Part shown: positions 24,511 to 31,370 of the stretch, piece by piece | Layout: each line of letters begins with the position of its first letter | Numbering within the stretch: position 1 is the stretch's first letter | Assembly (NCBI RefSeq): GCF_000719265.1 | Contig: NZ_JOFL01000003.1 | Span: forward strand, 248,001 to 312,000 | Direction: 5' to 3' | Length of the DNA stretch: 64,000 nt | Source: Streptomyces roseoverticillatus | GTDB taxonomy: Bacteria > Actinomycetota > Actinomycetes > Streptomycetales > Streptomycetaceae | The notes under the pieces: model-generated | Databases searched by the model: none | What the model was told of the DNA's origin: nothing | Seen by the model: the letters and a program-made list of their open reading frames with translations, nothing else | Translations under genes and position numbers: made by a program

Positions 24511-24793
24511 GAGGGCCCGGGGGCGTACGGGGGAAGGCCCCGCCGCAGCAGCAGGTGCCGGCGGGACCAGGGGTGGGGCTCCGGGATCCCGTCCCGGAAG
24601 CGCGACGAGAACGCGAGCACGGCGAGTCCGTTCACGTAACCGTTCAAGGAGGTCTCCTCAGCTCATGCCGTCGAGGCCGGTACAGGCACAGCGGGCTCCG
24701 GCCCGGTTCCCGGTGGACCCCCGCCGCCGGGGACCGGACCAGAGCCCGCTGCGCGGCGCCCCCGGCCGGGCCGGGGACGGTTCGCGGGACGGG
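24511..24793. other. 283-bp convergent gap with a terminator, no firm gene
   Basis: It separates the RraA-like gene from the S9 peptidase gene. It holds the 25-bp imperfect hairpin at 24689-24751 and the start of a weak minus-strand reading frame (TTG 24647 down to 24462, 61 codons) that overlaps the RraA gene antisense. GAGGAG precedes that TTG, but nothing else supports it as a gene. Confidence 0.5.
24689..24751 (-). terminator. Imperfect 25-bp hairpin after the S9 peptidase gene
   Basis: Arms 24689-24713 and 24727-24751 match at 22 of 25 positions. Two of the three mismatches become G-U pairs in the minus-strand transcript, so the hairpin is stronger for RNA coming from the S9 peptidase gene (stop at 24794). 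It probably ends the peptide-locus transcript. Confidence 0.65.
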
Positions 24794-26590
24794 CTACGGC
24801 CCGGCCGGCGGCAGATGGGTCCGCGCGAACTCCAGCTGCCGGCGGAACAGCGCCACCCGCTCCTCCACGCCGGTCACGCTGTGGCCCCCGTCGTGCACGT
24901 GCAGGCCGTGCGGGACGCCGCGCAGCGCGAGCCGCTCGGCGTAGTCCTTCGCCTGTCCGACGGGGCAGCGGGCGTCGTTGGCGCCGGCGAGGATGAGCAC
25001 CGGCGCGCGGACGGCGTCGACGTAGGTCAGCGGCGAGGACTCCCGGTAGCGCTCAGGCACCTCCTCCGGCGTGCCGCCGAAGAGGCTGCGGTCGAGGGCC
25101 TTGATCTCCTCCATCGCGCCGTGGTGCGCCGCCGCGCAGTCGGCGACCGGCGCGCCGGCGAGCCCCAGCGCCCACTCCCCCGGCCGGGTGCCGAGCGCGA
25201 GCAGCGTGAGGTAGCCGCCCCACGACCAGCCCGCCACGACGAGCCGGGCGGGGTCGGCCACGCCGTGGTCGACCGTCCACTGCCGGACGGCGGACACGTC
25301 CTCCAGCTCGGTGAGGCCGACGCGGCGCCGCAGCGCCTCGGTCCACTCGCGCCCGTAGCCGGTGGAACCGCGGTAGTTGACGCGCACGACGGCGAAGCCG
25401 TGGTCGGTCCAGGCGGCGACGGCCGGGTCGAAGGCGTCCTCGTCCTGCTCGTCGGGGCCGCCGTGCAGCAGGAAGACGGTGGGGTACGGGCCCGGGCCCG
25501 CGGGCGTGTTCAGCAGGGCGTGGATGCGGCCGCCGGGGCCGTCCACCCACAGGTCGCGGGCATCGGCGGCCGGGGGCGGCGGCTGGTCCGGCAGGGGCAG
25601 CCGCGGGTCCTCCAGCAGGCCGCGGAACTCCGGCGGGCGGGCCGAGCTCGACCACAGCAGCCAGGCGTCGCCGCCGGGCCGGGTGCGCGCGTGGGCGATG
25701 ACGCCGGCCGGGGTGCCGATCCGCTCCAGCCGCCCGCTGCCCAGGTCGTAGCGGTGGAGGGTGGAGCGCGCCTCGTGGTCGTGGACGACGAGCAGCGAGC
25801 CGGCGTCCTGGAACCACTGGACGGACACGTCGCCGGGCAGGCCGAGGCGCAGTTCGGTGCGCTCGCCGGTCCGCGGGTCGAAGAGGACGGGTTCCCAGCG
25901 GTCCTCGCGCTGGTGCTGCAGCAGCAGGCGCGGGTCGCCGCGCACGGGCGAGAAGCCGACGGCCTCCAGGCCGCCCTCGTCGTCGGCGAGGTCGGCCACG
26001 GTGGTGCCGTCGTCCGTGGTGAGGACGCGCACGCCCAGGTCCCAGAGGTCGCCGCGCTCGCTGTGCGCGATGACGGCCAGGTCGAGGGAGCGGGAGAGGT
26101 CGACGGCGTAGGCCGGTTCGTCGTGCCGGTAGAGGGGGCGGGCCGCGCCGCCGGGCAGGACGAGGTGGACGGCGGCGCCCTCTTCGGTCGAGCAGCCGAG
26201 CAGGACGTGCCCGTCGAGGCCGACGGCCAGGCCCGAGGGCCAGTACCGGCCGGTGGAGGGGACGGCCGGGGTGTCGGGGCCGCCGGTGAAGGGCTGGCGC
26301 ATCCAGCAGCCGTACTCGTCGCCGTCGCCGTCGTCGAACCACCACACCGCTTCCCCGGAGGCCTCGATGGCGCACTGCTGGGTGCCGGCGGGCCGGTCGG
26401 TGACGCGGCGGAGGGTGCCGGCCGCGCGGTCCCAGGCGTACACCTGGGCGATGCCGGAGAGGTCGCTGACGAAGACGCAGCGGTCGGGCGCGCTCTTGGC
26501 CCAGGCCGGGAGGGTGTGGCGGGGGGCGCGGAAGCGCCGTTCCCATACGGGCCCGTCGGCGAGGTGCTGCCGGGGTGCGGTCGTGGTCAT
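24794..26590 (-). CDS. S9-family (prolyl oligopeptidase-like) serine peptidase
   Basis: This 598-aa protein has an N-terminal beta-propeller-like half (about residues 1-330) and a C-terminal alpha/beta hydrolase. The hydrolase has the oxyanion segment VFLLHGGPDEQ near 376, nucleophile GWSWGGY near 456, an Asp in GANDARCPVG near 541 and His in HDGGHS near 573. S9 enzymes cleave short peptides, usually under about 30 residues, because the propeller gates the active site. It lies 132 bp downstream of the degenerate M29-like gene on the same strand. The 19-residue peptides encoded upstream would be of suitable size as substrates. It may mature, recycle or detoxify them; that link is inferred from context only. 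Confidence 0.88.
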   Translation of the reverse strand: MTTTAPRQHLADGPVWERRFRAPRHTLPAWAKSAPDRCVFVSDLSGIAQVYAWDRAAGTLRRVTDRPAGTQQCAIEASGEAVWWFDDGDGDEYGCWMRQPFTGGPDTPAVPSTGRYWPSGLAVGLDGHVLLGCSTEEGAAVHLVLPGGAARPLYRHDEPAYAVDLSRSLDLAVIAHSERGDLWDLGVRVLTTDDGTTVADLADDEGGLEAVGFSPVRGDPRLLLQHQREDRWEPVLFDPRTGERTELRLGLPGDVSVQWFQDAGSLLVVHDHEARSTLHRYDLGSGRLERIGTPAGVIAHARTRPGGDAWLLWSSSARPPEFRGLLEDPRLPLPDQPPPPAADARDLWVDGPGGRIHALLNTPAGPGPYPTVFLLHGGPDEQDEDAFDPAVAAWTDHGFAVVRVNYRGSTGYGREWTEALRRRVGLTELEDVSAVRQWTVDHGVADPARLVVAGWSWGGYLTLLALGTRPGEWALGLAGAPVADCAAAHHGAMEEIKALDRSLFGGTPEEVPERYRESSPLTYVDAVRAPVLILAGANDARCPVGQAKDYAERLALRGVPHGLHVHDGGHSVTGVEERVALFRRQLEFARTHLPPAGP

Positions 26591-26722
26591 CGAGGGGGTT
26601 CCTCCCGTGGCTGCCTGAGGTGTACGCCCCCGCCCCTCGCGCAGCGATCGGCCGCCGGCGGTGGGCCGGGGCGGCCGGCGGGCGGCGTCGGTCGCCCGCC
26701 GCGTGGAGTGGTGGACCGTGCG

Positions 26723-27793
26723 TCAGTGGCAGCCGCAGCTCGCCGAGGTGACCCGGTTCATCCGGCGCCTGGGCCGCTCGCCGCCGCTCTCCGTGCCGGT
26801 TCCGGCCAGGGCTTCGGTGCCGCCGGGGGCCGTGACCGTGCTGGTGGAGCAGGCGAGCGTGAGCTGGTACGGGGTCTGCGGCAGGGCGCCCAGGACGATG
26901 TGGGCGGAGACGGCGGCCTTGCCGGCGGCCGCGGAGTTCGCCTCGGTGTTGAAGGGCAGCGGCTGCGTCCCGCTGCCGAGGCCGAACTCGATCCCGGAGA
27001 CCAGCGCGTGGTCGGGGTGCTCGGCGAAGAGCCGCTCCAGCTCGGCCGCGGCCGTGCCGGAGCCGGTGGCGGCGGCCTTGAGGTCGGTGACCGCGCCGTT
27101 GTCCACGGTGAGCACGAGCGGGTAGTGCGAGAGCCCGGTCAGCTGCTCGTAGATCTCGTGCCGGCGGTCGGCGCTCGCGCTGCGGGCGCGGACGACGGGC
27201 CAGCCCTTGACGGTGATCTGCCCGGAGAGCGCGGTGCCGGTGACGTCGGTGGCGAGGCGCAGCCGGCCGGTGGGTGCGGTCCGCACGGCGCCCGGCTGGA
27301 AGAGGCCGGGGTCGGTGCGCGACCAGGTCGGCCTGTCGTAGGTGAGCTCGGCGACGGAGCCGGTGAGCGCCTCCGTGAGCCGCAGGCCGCCGGAGGCGGC
27401 GAGGGCCGAGGCGAGCCGGTCGGCGCGGGCCTGCACCTCTGCGGGGTCGGTCTTCTCCAGGGCCGCGAGGACGGTGCCGGTCTGGTCGAGGGCGAGCGGG
27501 CCCTGGCCGGCGCGGATCGCGGCGACGGTACGGCCGGGGCCGACGTCGGCGGCCGGGGCGGTGAGCAGGGCATCGGCGGTGGCGATCACGAGGACGTCGC
27601 AGTTGTCCGGCACCTCGGTGCGCAGGATGTCGCCCAGGGTACGGCCGGGGCCGGCCGTCACGACGGCGCTCTGCTCGTACCGGCTGCCGCCGTCGAGGCG
27701 GAAGAACCCGGCGAGCTCCTTTTCCAGGACCAGTACGAAGTGTGTGCGGCCGACCGGATACTGTCGGTAGGCCTCGGGGCGGACAATAATCAT
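26723..27793 (-). CDS. Degenerate M29-aminopeptidase-like paralogue flanking the peptide array
   Basis: The 356-aa product is a distant paralogue of the protein at 28241-29311, with the same length and matching blocks such as EVPDNCDVLVIAT and, later, ALPQTPYQLTLACSTSTV. In the paralogue the M29-type metal ligands are E (PSGE), E (VWEIG), H (CLHWG) and HxD (YHLD). Here the equivalent positions read R, G, H (SAHIVLG) and QLT, so the metal site appears lost. A regulatory or peptide-binding subunit is a fair guess. The C-terminus departs from the paralogue, ending with a Gly/Glu/Arg-rich stretch and SASCGCH. ATG 27793 has GGGAG upstream. A strong hairpin separates it from the array. Confidence 0.7.
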   Translation of the reverse strand: MIIVRPEAYRQYPVGRTHFVLVLEKELAGFFRLDGGSRYEQSAVVTAGPGRTLGDILRTEVPDNCDVLVIATADALLTAPAADVGPGRTVAAIRAGQGPLALDQTGTVLAALEKTDPAEVQARADRLASALAASGGLRLTEALTGSVAELTYDRPTWSRTDPGLFQPGAVRTAPTGRLRLATDVTGTALSGQITVKGWPVVRARSASADRRHEIYEQLTGLSHYPLVLTVDNGAVTDLKAAATGSGTAAAELERLFAEHPDHALVSGIEFGLGSGTQPLPFNTEANSAAAGKAAVSAHIVLGALPQTPYQLTLACSTSTVTAPGGTEALAGTGTESGGERPRRRMNRVTSASCGCH

Positions 27794-27830
27794 CGCGACA
27801 CCACTCCCAGTTATGCGTGTTGCGTGTCGG

Positions 27831-27865
27831 CGAGGCGGGTCGAGTCAGCACCTCGACCCGCCTCG
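27831..27865. terminator. Perfect 14-bp hairpin between peptide array and downstream gene
   Basis: Arms 27831-27844 and 27852-27865 are perfectly complementary around a 7-base loop. It sits just after the last peptide ORF and before the degenerate M29-like gene. Without a U-tract it may act as a partial terminator or 3' RNA stabiliser, raising peptide mRNA over enzyme mRNA, as is common after RiPP precursor genes. Confidence 0.7.
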
Positions 27866-27900
27866 CGCCAGGGCTGTTGAATTCAGCCCGTCACCCGGGT

Positions 27901-27960
27901 TCAGCCCAGCAGGGTCCCGAGGTAGTTGCTGTTCTTGCGGACCTTGATGGTCTTCTTCAT
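27901..27960 (-). CDS. 19-residue peptide, copy 3 of 3 (ATG start, TGA stop)
   Basis: The ORF encodes MKKTIKVRKNSNYLGTLLG, the same peptide as the two upstream copies. A full-strength ribosome site, GGGAGGTGA, ends 6 nt before the ATG. Relative to the other copies it uses GTC for Val7 and CTC for Leu14, and TGA as its stop. The N-terminal half is strongly basic (five Lys/Arg in nine residues) and the C-terminal half neutral (NSNYLGTLLG). There is no Cys, and only Ser11 and Thr16 could be dehydrated in the tail. No known RiPP recognition motif is recognised. The peptide is too short for normal gene callers. Confidence 0.85.
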   Translation of the reverse strand: MKKTIKVRKNSNYLGTLLG

Positions 27961-28012
27961 GGGAACTCACCTCCCGCCAATGGCGATTGTTCTCGGATGG
28001 ACTGCTGGGCGA

Positions 28013-28072
28013 TTAGCCCAGCAGGGTCCCCAGGTAGTTGCTGTTCTTGCGGACCTTGATGGTCTTCTTCAC
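28013..28072 (-). CDS. 19-residue peptide, copy 2 of 3 (GTG start, TAA stop)
   Basis: It encodes the identical peptide but starts with GTG and ends with TAA. Leu14 is CTG here, against CTC in copies 1 and 3, and Val7 is GTC. The ribosome site is weaker (GGAGGGTGGTGA, 6 nt spacing from its last A). A change from ATG to GTG together with otherwise strict protein identity argues that the ORF is translated and under purifying selection. Confidence 0.83.
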   Translation of the reverse strand: MKKTIKVRKNSNYLGTLLG

Positions 28073-28121
28073 GGGAACTCACCACCCTCCATCGGCTCGG
28101 ATCCGGCCGGGTACCGGGCGA

Positions 28122-28181
28122 TTAGCCCAGCAGGGTCCCGAGGTAGTTGCTGTTCTTGCGCACCTTGATGGTCTTCTTCAT
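28122..28181 (-). CDS. 19-residue peptide, copy 1 of 3 (ATG start, TAA stop)
   Basis: This is the first copy in transcription order, 59 bp after the stop of the M29-like gene. It encodes MKKTIKVRKNSNYLGTLLG with GTG for Val7 and CTC for Leu14. The ribosome site GGGAGGTGA is followed by a 6-nt spacer (TTCCCC) and then ATG. Its position directly after an enzyme gene and ahead of a hairpin matches a RiPP or secreted-peptide operon layout. Confidence 0.85.
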   Translation of the reverse strand: MKKTIKVRKNSNYLGTLLG

Positions 28182-28240
28182 GGGGAATCACCTCCCGTCG
28201 TCATGGATTTCGCGCTCCCGTCGCGTCCGCCGCCGGCCGC

Positions 28241-29311
28241 TCAGGCGGCCGGGGCGATGCGGACGCTCGGGGCGCCGCCTTTGTTGCCGAGCACCACTTC
28301 ACCGCTCTCGGTGTAGACGGTGGTGTCGGGCGAGATGATGTCGAGGTGGTACTGGGTGAAGGGCGTGAGCCCCAGTCCCCAGTGCAGGCAGCCCTGGTCG
28401 CCGCCGTAGACCTCGTTCATCGCGTGGTTGCCCCGGACGATATCCAGGCTGGTGTTGAGGGCGTGGCCGATCTCCCAGACCAGGGTGTAGCGGGAGTCGA
28501 TCTCGAACATCGCCTCGAAGACGTCGGCTACCGGAGCGCCGGCGGGGCGGTGCGGCCGGAGCGAGGTGATCGCTCCCTTCCGCACCTCGGCCACCACGGC
28601 CTCGTGCTCCAGCCCGGCCAGCTTGCCCTGGAGGCGGGCCTGGTCCTTGCGGAGGAAGGAGGGCGTGCCGTTGTGCAGGATCGGAAAGCCCCGGAAGGCG
28701 ATGCTGCCTTCGAGCGGCAGGTGCAGCGATTCGTCGAACTCGACGATCTGCATGGGCAGGACGCTGATCTCACCCGAGGGCACGATCTGCTGCTCGCCCC
28801 ATTCGAGGGGGCCGGCCTGCTGGTTCCAGACCAGGTCGTCGGCGAGGTGGTCGAGGACGGCGCGGGTGCCGTGCCGCTCGTCGACGTACACCAGGTGGTC
28901 GGTGGATTCCGCGAGCTCGAAGAACCGGTCGCTGAACTCGGCCTGCTCCCGGGCGGAGGTGCGCTCGATGACGCCCAGGAAGTGCCGGATGATGCCGAGG
29001 TCCGTCGGCGTCGAGTTGCACGCCATGCCCATCAGCTTGCGGCGCGGGCCGAGTGCTTCCTCGGACGGCGACTCGAAGAACCGGTAGGGCGAGATCACCA
29101 GCGAGTGCGAATTCTGCGGAACCGTTTCATCGGCGAGCATCTTCTCGAAGTCGTCGCCGGGCTTCAGGATGATCGTCCGGTACTCCGCGTAGGGGGCGTC
29201 CCTGACGATTTCGAATTCCTGCACCATCTCCTGATTGGTTATCAGGCAGAAGATGCTTCCATCGGCCGGGCCGAACTGACTGAATCGCGCCGGGTTGATC
29301 TTGATTGCCAT
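28241..29311 (-). CDS. M29-aminopeptidase-fold metalloprotein, head of the peptide operon
   Basis: The 356-aa product has no signal peptide. The C-terminal half follows the M29 (AmpS/AmpT) plan with all expected ligands: PSGE near residue 183, VWEIGHALN near 281, a Glu in NEVYGGDQG near 302, CLHWGLG near 309 and YHLDII near 320. M29 enzymes are cobalt/zinc aminopeptidases of about 400 aa, and the N-terminal half here is shorter and diverged. I call the fold with moderate confidence and the reaction not at all; trimming or modifying the 19-residue peptides is the obvious hypothesis. ATG 29311 was chosen because it gives the same length as the paralogue at 26723-27793. A small hairpin abuts its GGGGG ribosome site. 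Confidence 0.7.
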   Translation of the reverse strand: MAIKINPARFSQFGPADGSIFCLITNQEMVQEFEIVRDAPYAEYRTIILKPGDDFEKMLADETVPQNSHSLVISPYRFFESPSEEALGPRRKLMGMACNSTPTDLGIIRHFLGVIERTSAREQAEFSDRFFELAESTDHLVYVDERHGTRAVLDHLADDLVWNQQAGPLEWGEQQIVPSGEISVLPMQIVEFDESLHLPLEGSIAFRGFPILHNGTPSFLRKDQARLQGKLAGLEHEAVVAEVRKGAITSLRPHRPAGAPVADVFEAMFEIDSRYTLVWEIGHALNTSLDIVRGNHAMNEVYGGDQGCLHWGLGLTPFTQYHLDIISPDTTVYTESGEVVLGNKGGAPSVRIAPAA

Positions 29312-29325
29312 AATCGGCGATACCC

Positions 29326-29345
29326 CCAGGTGGCTGATTACCTGG
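29326..29345 (-). promoter_or_regulatory. Small hairpin next to the ribosome site of the M29-like gene
   Basis: CCAGGT and ACCTGG (8-base loop) flank the GGGGG ribosome site of the gene starting at 29311. The stem partly overlaps the purine run, so it could hide or expose the site. Confidence 0.4.
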
Positions 29346-29723
29346 CCGCAAGAAAACAGCACCCGGCGAACCCCGCGCAATATGCCGGGGGGTAATGGCC
29401 GGAACATATGCGGGTTTGAGAAGCGAACCTGTCCGTTTTGCACGGCTGGTGACGCTTGACCGGCTCTGCAGGCCTCTTGCGGTAGATAAATCCACGAAAT
29501 CCGGGGTCCAGGCCGCCCCGCGAACCGGCAAACAGACCGTATGCCCGCTTCACCCCTCACTTCTACAGCACCCCCCGCACCCCGCCCACCCCCGACCGGG
29601 GGAGGCGCGACAGCCTCCGAGGCAAACCGAAAAACCCTCCACCACACACTTTCGGCCATGATCCTCGGGGCAATTGCCGCCCCACCTGGCGTCAGGGGCC
29701 GGAATCATCGCCTCCACCCTTCT

Positions 29724-29737
29724 GTGATCTGAATCAC
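29724..29737. promoter_or_regulatory. CRP-like palindrome upstream of the peptide locus
   Basis: GTGATCTGAATCAC has 5-bp perfect arms around 4 bases. It agrees with the Streptomyces Crp consensus GTG(N6)GNCAC except that A replaces the inner G. A similar 14-mer occurs at 40750-40763 in the polyyne-type promoter region. Confidence 0.4.
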
Positions 29738-29765
29738 CCCTCGCGCTGAAGCGTGGATTCCGGGC

Positions 29766-29820
29766 ACAAAAATGCCGGGCGGTCGCGCGCAGTCGGGGGT
29801 GTCTGCGCGGACCGCCCGGC
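29766..29820 (-). terminator. Intrinsic terminator of the MFS exporter gene
   Basis: An 18-bp GC-rich stem with one bulge (29774-29792 with 29803-29820) is followed, in the minus-strand direction, by a TTTTT run (29768-29772). It is 36 bp after the MFS stop codon. It isolates the peptide locus from exporter transcription, so the peptide operon needs its own promoter. Confidence 0.88.
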
Positions 29821-29855
29821 TCGTGTGCCGCGGTTGTCCTGTGAGCGTCAGGGCA

Positions 29856-31262
29856 TTACGCGGCTGGCTTCTTGGGGCGGGGGATGAACAGGCAGGCGAT
29901 GGCCGCCAGGGCCGTCGCGACGAGGACGAAGTCCCAGCCGTGGTCGAAGGCCGTCACGGCGGCGTCCGCGCCCTCCGGCGCGCCGATGAAGGCGACCAGC
30001 AGGGCCACGCCGAGCACGGAGCCGACCTGACGGGCCATCGTGACGACCGCCGAGCCCGTGGAGAAGCTCTGCGGGGGCAGTGCGGACACGGCGGCGCCGA
30101 CCAGGGTCGGGACGACCATGCCGACCCCGATGCCGGTGAGCAGCATGCCCGGGAGCAGGCCCGCGGCGTACTCGTGGGCGGTGTCGAGCCGGTATACCCA
30201 CCAGCCGATGCCGGCGCCGAAGAGCACGCTGCCGACCGCGGAGACCGCCGCCGCGCCGAACCTCTTGATGACAGGGCCCACGCCCATCGCGAAGGCAGGC
30301 ACGAGGACCGGTCCGGGCGCGATGGCGAGACCCGTCTTCAGCGGCGACCAGTGCCACACGTTCTGGCACCAGAGCACGGCGGAGAGCAGCATCGCGCCGA
30401 AGGAGATCGCGAACAGGAGGTTCGCGAAGGTGGCCGGGCCGACCCCGGGAATCCTCAGCAGGCCCAGCGGCAGGACCGGCGAGGGGTGCCGGGCCGAGCT
30501 GGCGACGAAGGCGCCCAGGAGGACGACGGCGGCCAGCAGGGAGCCGAGCACCTTGCCCGAAGTCCAGCCCCAGTCCTCGCTCTTGACCAGGCCCAGCGCG
30601 AGGACCGCGATGCCCAGCGTGAGCAGGACCGCGCCCGCCAGGTCCAGCCGCGCGGCGGCGGGGCGGGCCGCGATGCGCGGCAGCACCCGGGCGCCCAGGA
30701 GGAGGGCGAAGACGCCGATCGGCAGGTTGACGAGGAAGACCCACCGCCAGTCGAGCTGCGTGAGGAGGCCGCCGATCACGGGGCCGAGCGCGGCGGCCAG
30801 GCCGCTGATCGCGGTCCAGCCGCGGACGGCCGGGATCCTCTTCTCGGGCGGCGCCGCGGCGAGCAGCAGGCCCAGTGAGGACGGGATGAGCATCGCCGCG
30901 CCGACCGCCTGGACGACACGGGCCCCGACCAGGAGCCAGACGCCCGGCGCGACGGCGCACAGCGCGGAGGCGACGGTGAAGACCGCGATGCCGAGCAGGT
31001 ACGCGTTGCGGGGGCTGGTGCGGTCGGCGAGGCTGCCCGCCGGCACGAGCAGGGCGGCGAAGACCACCGCGTAGGCGTTCAGGATCCACGACAGCGATGC
31101 CAGGGAGGACCCGGAGAACTGGGTGCCGATGTCCGGCAGCGCGACGTTGACGATGAACATGTCGAGGTTCGACATCGCCACCCCGGCCACCACGACGGCG
31201 AACACCGGGCCGAAGGCGGGCTTCGTCACGCCGACCGCCTGTCCGGCGGCAGTCTGAGTCAT
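29856..31262 (-). CDS. DHA2-family (14-TM) MFS drug exporter
   Basis: This 468-aa protein has the DHA2 signatures MSNLDMFIVNVALPDIG in TM1, GSLADRTSPRNAYLLG in the TM2-3 loop, and GPVIGGLLTQLDWRWVFLVNLPIG in TM5, with about 14 hydrophobic spans. It should use the proton gradient to export a small molecule. A perfect 9-bp inverted repeat lies 14 bp upstream, pointing to local repression, but no regulator gene is adjacent. It could export the product of the neighbouring peptide locus, though a terminator separates them. Confidence 0.9.
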   Translation of the reverse strand: MTQTAAGQAVGVTKPAFGPVFAVVVAGVAMSNLDMFIVNVALPDIGTQFSGSSLASLSWILNAYAVVFAALLVPAGSLADRTSPRNAYLLGIAVFTVASALCAVAPGVWLLVGARVVQAVGAAMLIPSSLGLLLAAAPPEKRIPAVRGWTAISGLAAALGPVIGGLLTQLDWRWVFLVNLPIGVFALLLGARVLPRIAARPAAARLDLAGAVLLTLGIAVLALGLVKSEDWGWTSGKVLGSLLAAVVLLGAFVASSARHPSPVLPLGLLRIPGVGPATFANLLFAISFGAMLLSAVLWCQNVWHWSPLKTGLAIAPGPVLVPAFAMGVGPVIKRFGAAAVSAVGSVLFGAGIGWWVYRLDTAHEYAAGLLPGMLLTGIGVGMVVPTLVGAAVSALPPQSFSTGSAVVTMARQVGSVLGVALLVAFIGAPEGADAAVTAFDHGWDFVLVATALAAIACLFIPRPKKPAA

Positions 31263-31276
31263 CGCTCTCCTCGCTA

Positions 31277-31299
31277 GTGAGTTGGCTTTTCCAACTCAC
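31277..31299. promoter_or_regulatory. Perfect palindromic operator before the MFS exporter
   Basis: GTGAGTTGG and CCAACTCAC form a perfect 9-bp inverted repeat around CTTTT, 14 bp before the start codon. The size fits a TetR- or MarR-type repressor site. No such regulator lies within the neighbouring genes, so it probably acts in trans. Confidence 0.65.
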
Positions 31300-31370
31300 G
31301 TGAGCATACAGCGTTCCCCCGGGAGGCGGCGGTGTGATGTAGGCGTCACATCAACATGGCTGAGGGTTTG

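Larger units (their letters stand above)
27901..28200 (-). repeat. Three-unit tandem array of peptide ORFs with conserved ribosome sites
   Basis: Three units with start-to-start spacings of 112 and 109 bp each contain a ribosome site, the 60-nt ORF and a spacer. The ORFs are near identical and the spacers diverge, which is the reverse of what a non-coding repeat would show. At the middle unit, CTGCTGGGC and GCCCAGCAG (28002-28024) form a hairpin over the stop codon; the other units keep only part of it. Confidence 0.85.
29312..29855. other. 544-bp gap: long leader/promoter of the peptide locus plus terminator of the exporter gene
   Basis: No gene is supported here. On the minus strand it first carries the terminator of the MFS gene (29766-29820), then a CRP-like palindrome (29724-29737), then about 410 bp that are less GC-rich than the flanks before the M29-like start. 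An in-frame upstream extension of the M29-like frame reaches 29659 but has no paralogue match. A promoter and a long 5' leader are likely. Confidence 0.6.

Noticed and set aside
24462..24647. 61-codon minus-strand ORF (TTG start) after the RraA-like gene
   Set aside because: It has a GAGGAG ribosome site but overlaps the RraA coding region antisense, shows no recognisable domain and no supporting context. Kept only as a remark in the gap entry.
27901..28200. Short regularly spaced repeats as a possible CRISPR array
   Set aside because: The repeat is 60-80 bp, carries a start codon, ribosome site and stop in each unit, and differs by synonymous changes. Spacers are similar to each other and no cas gene is present.
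26723..28200. Assignment of the peptide locus to lanthipeptide, lasso peptide, thiopeptide, PEARL or radical-SAM peptide classes
   Set aside because: None of the class-defining enzymes is encoded in the neighbourhood, and the 19-mer lacks Cys. The SASCGCH tail on one protein is not enough.
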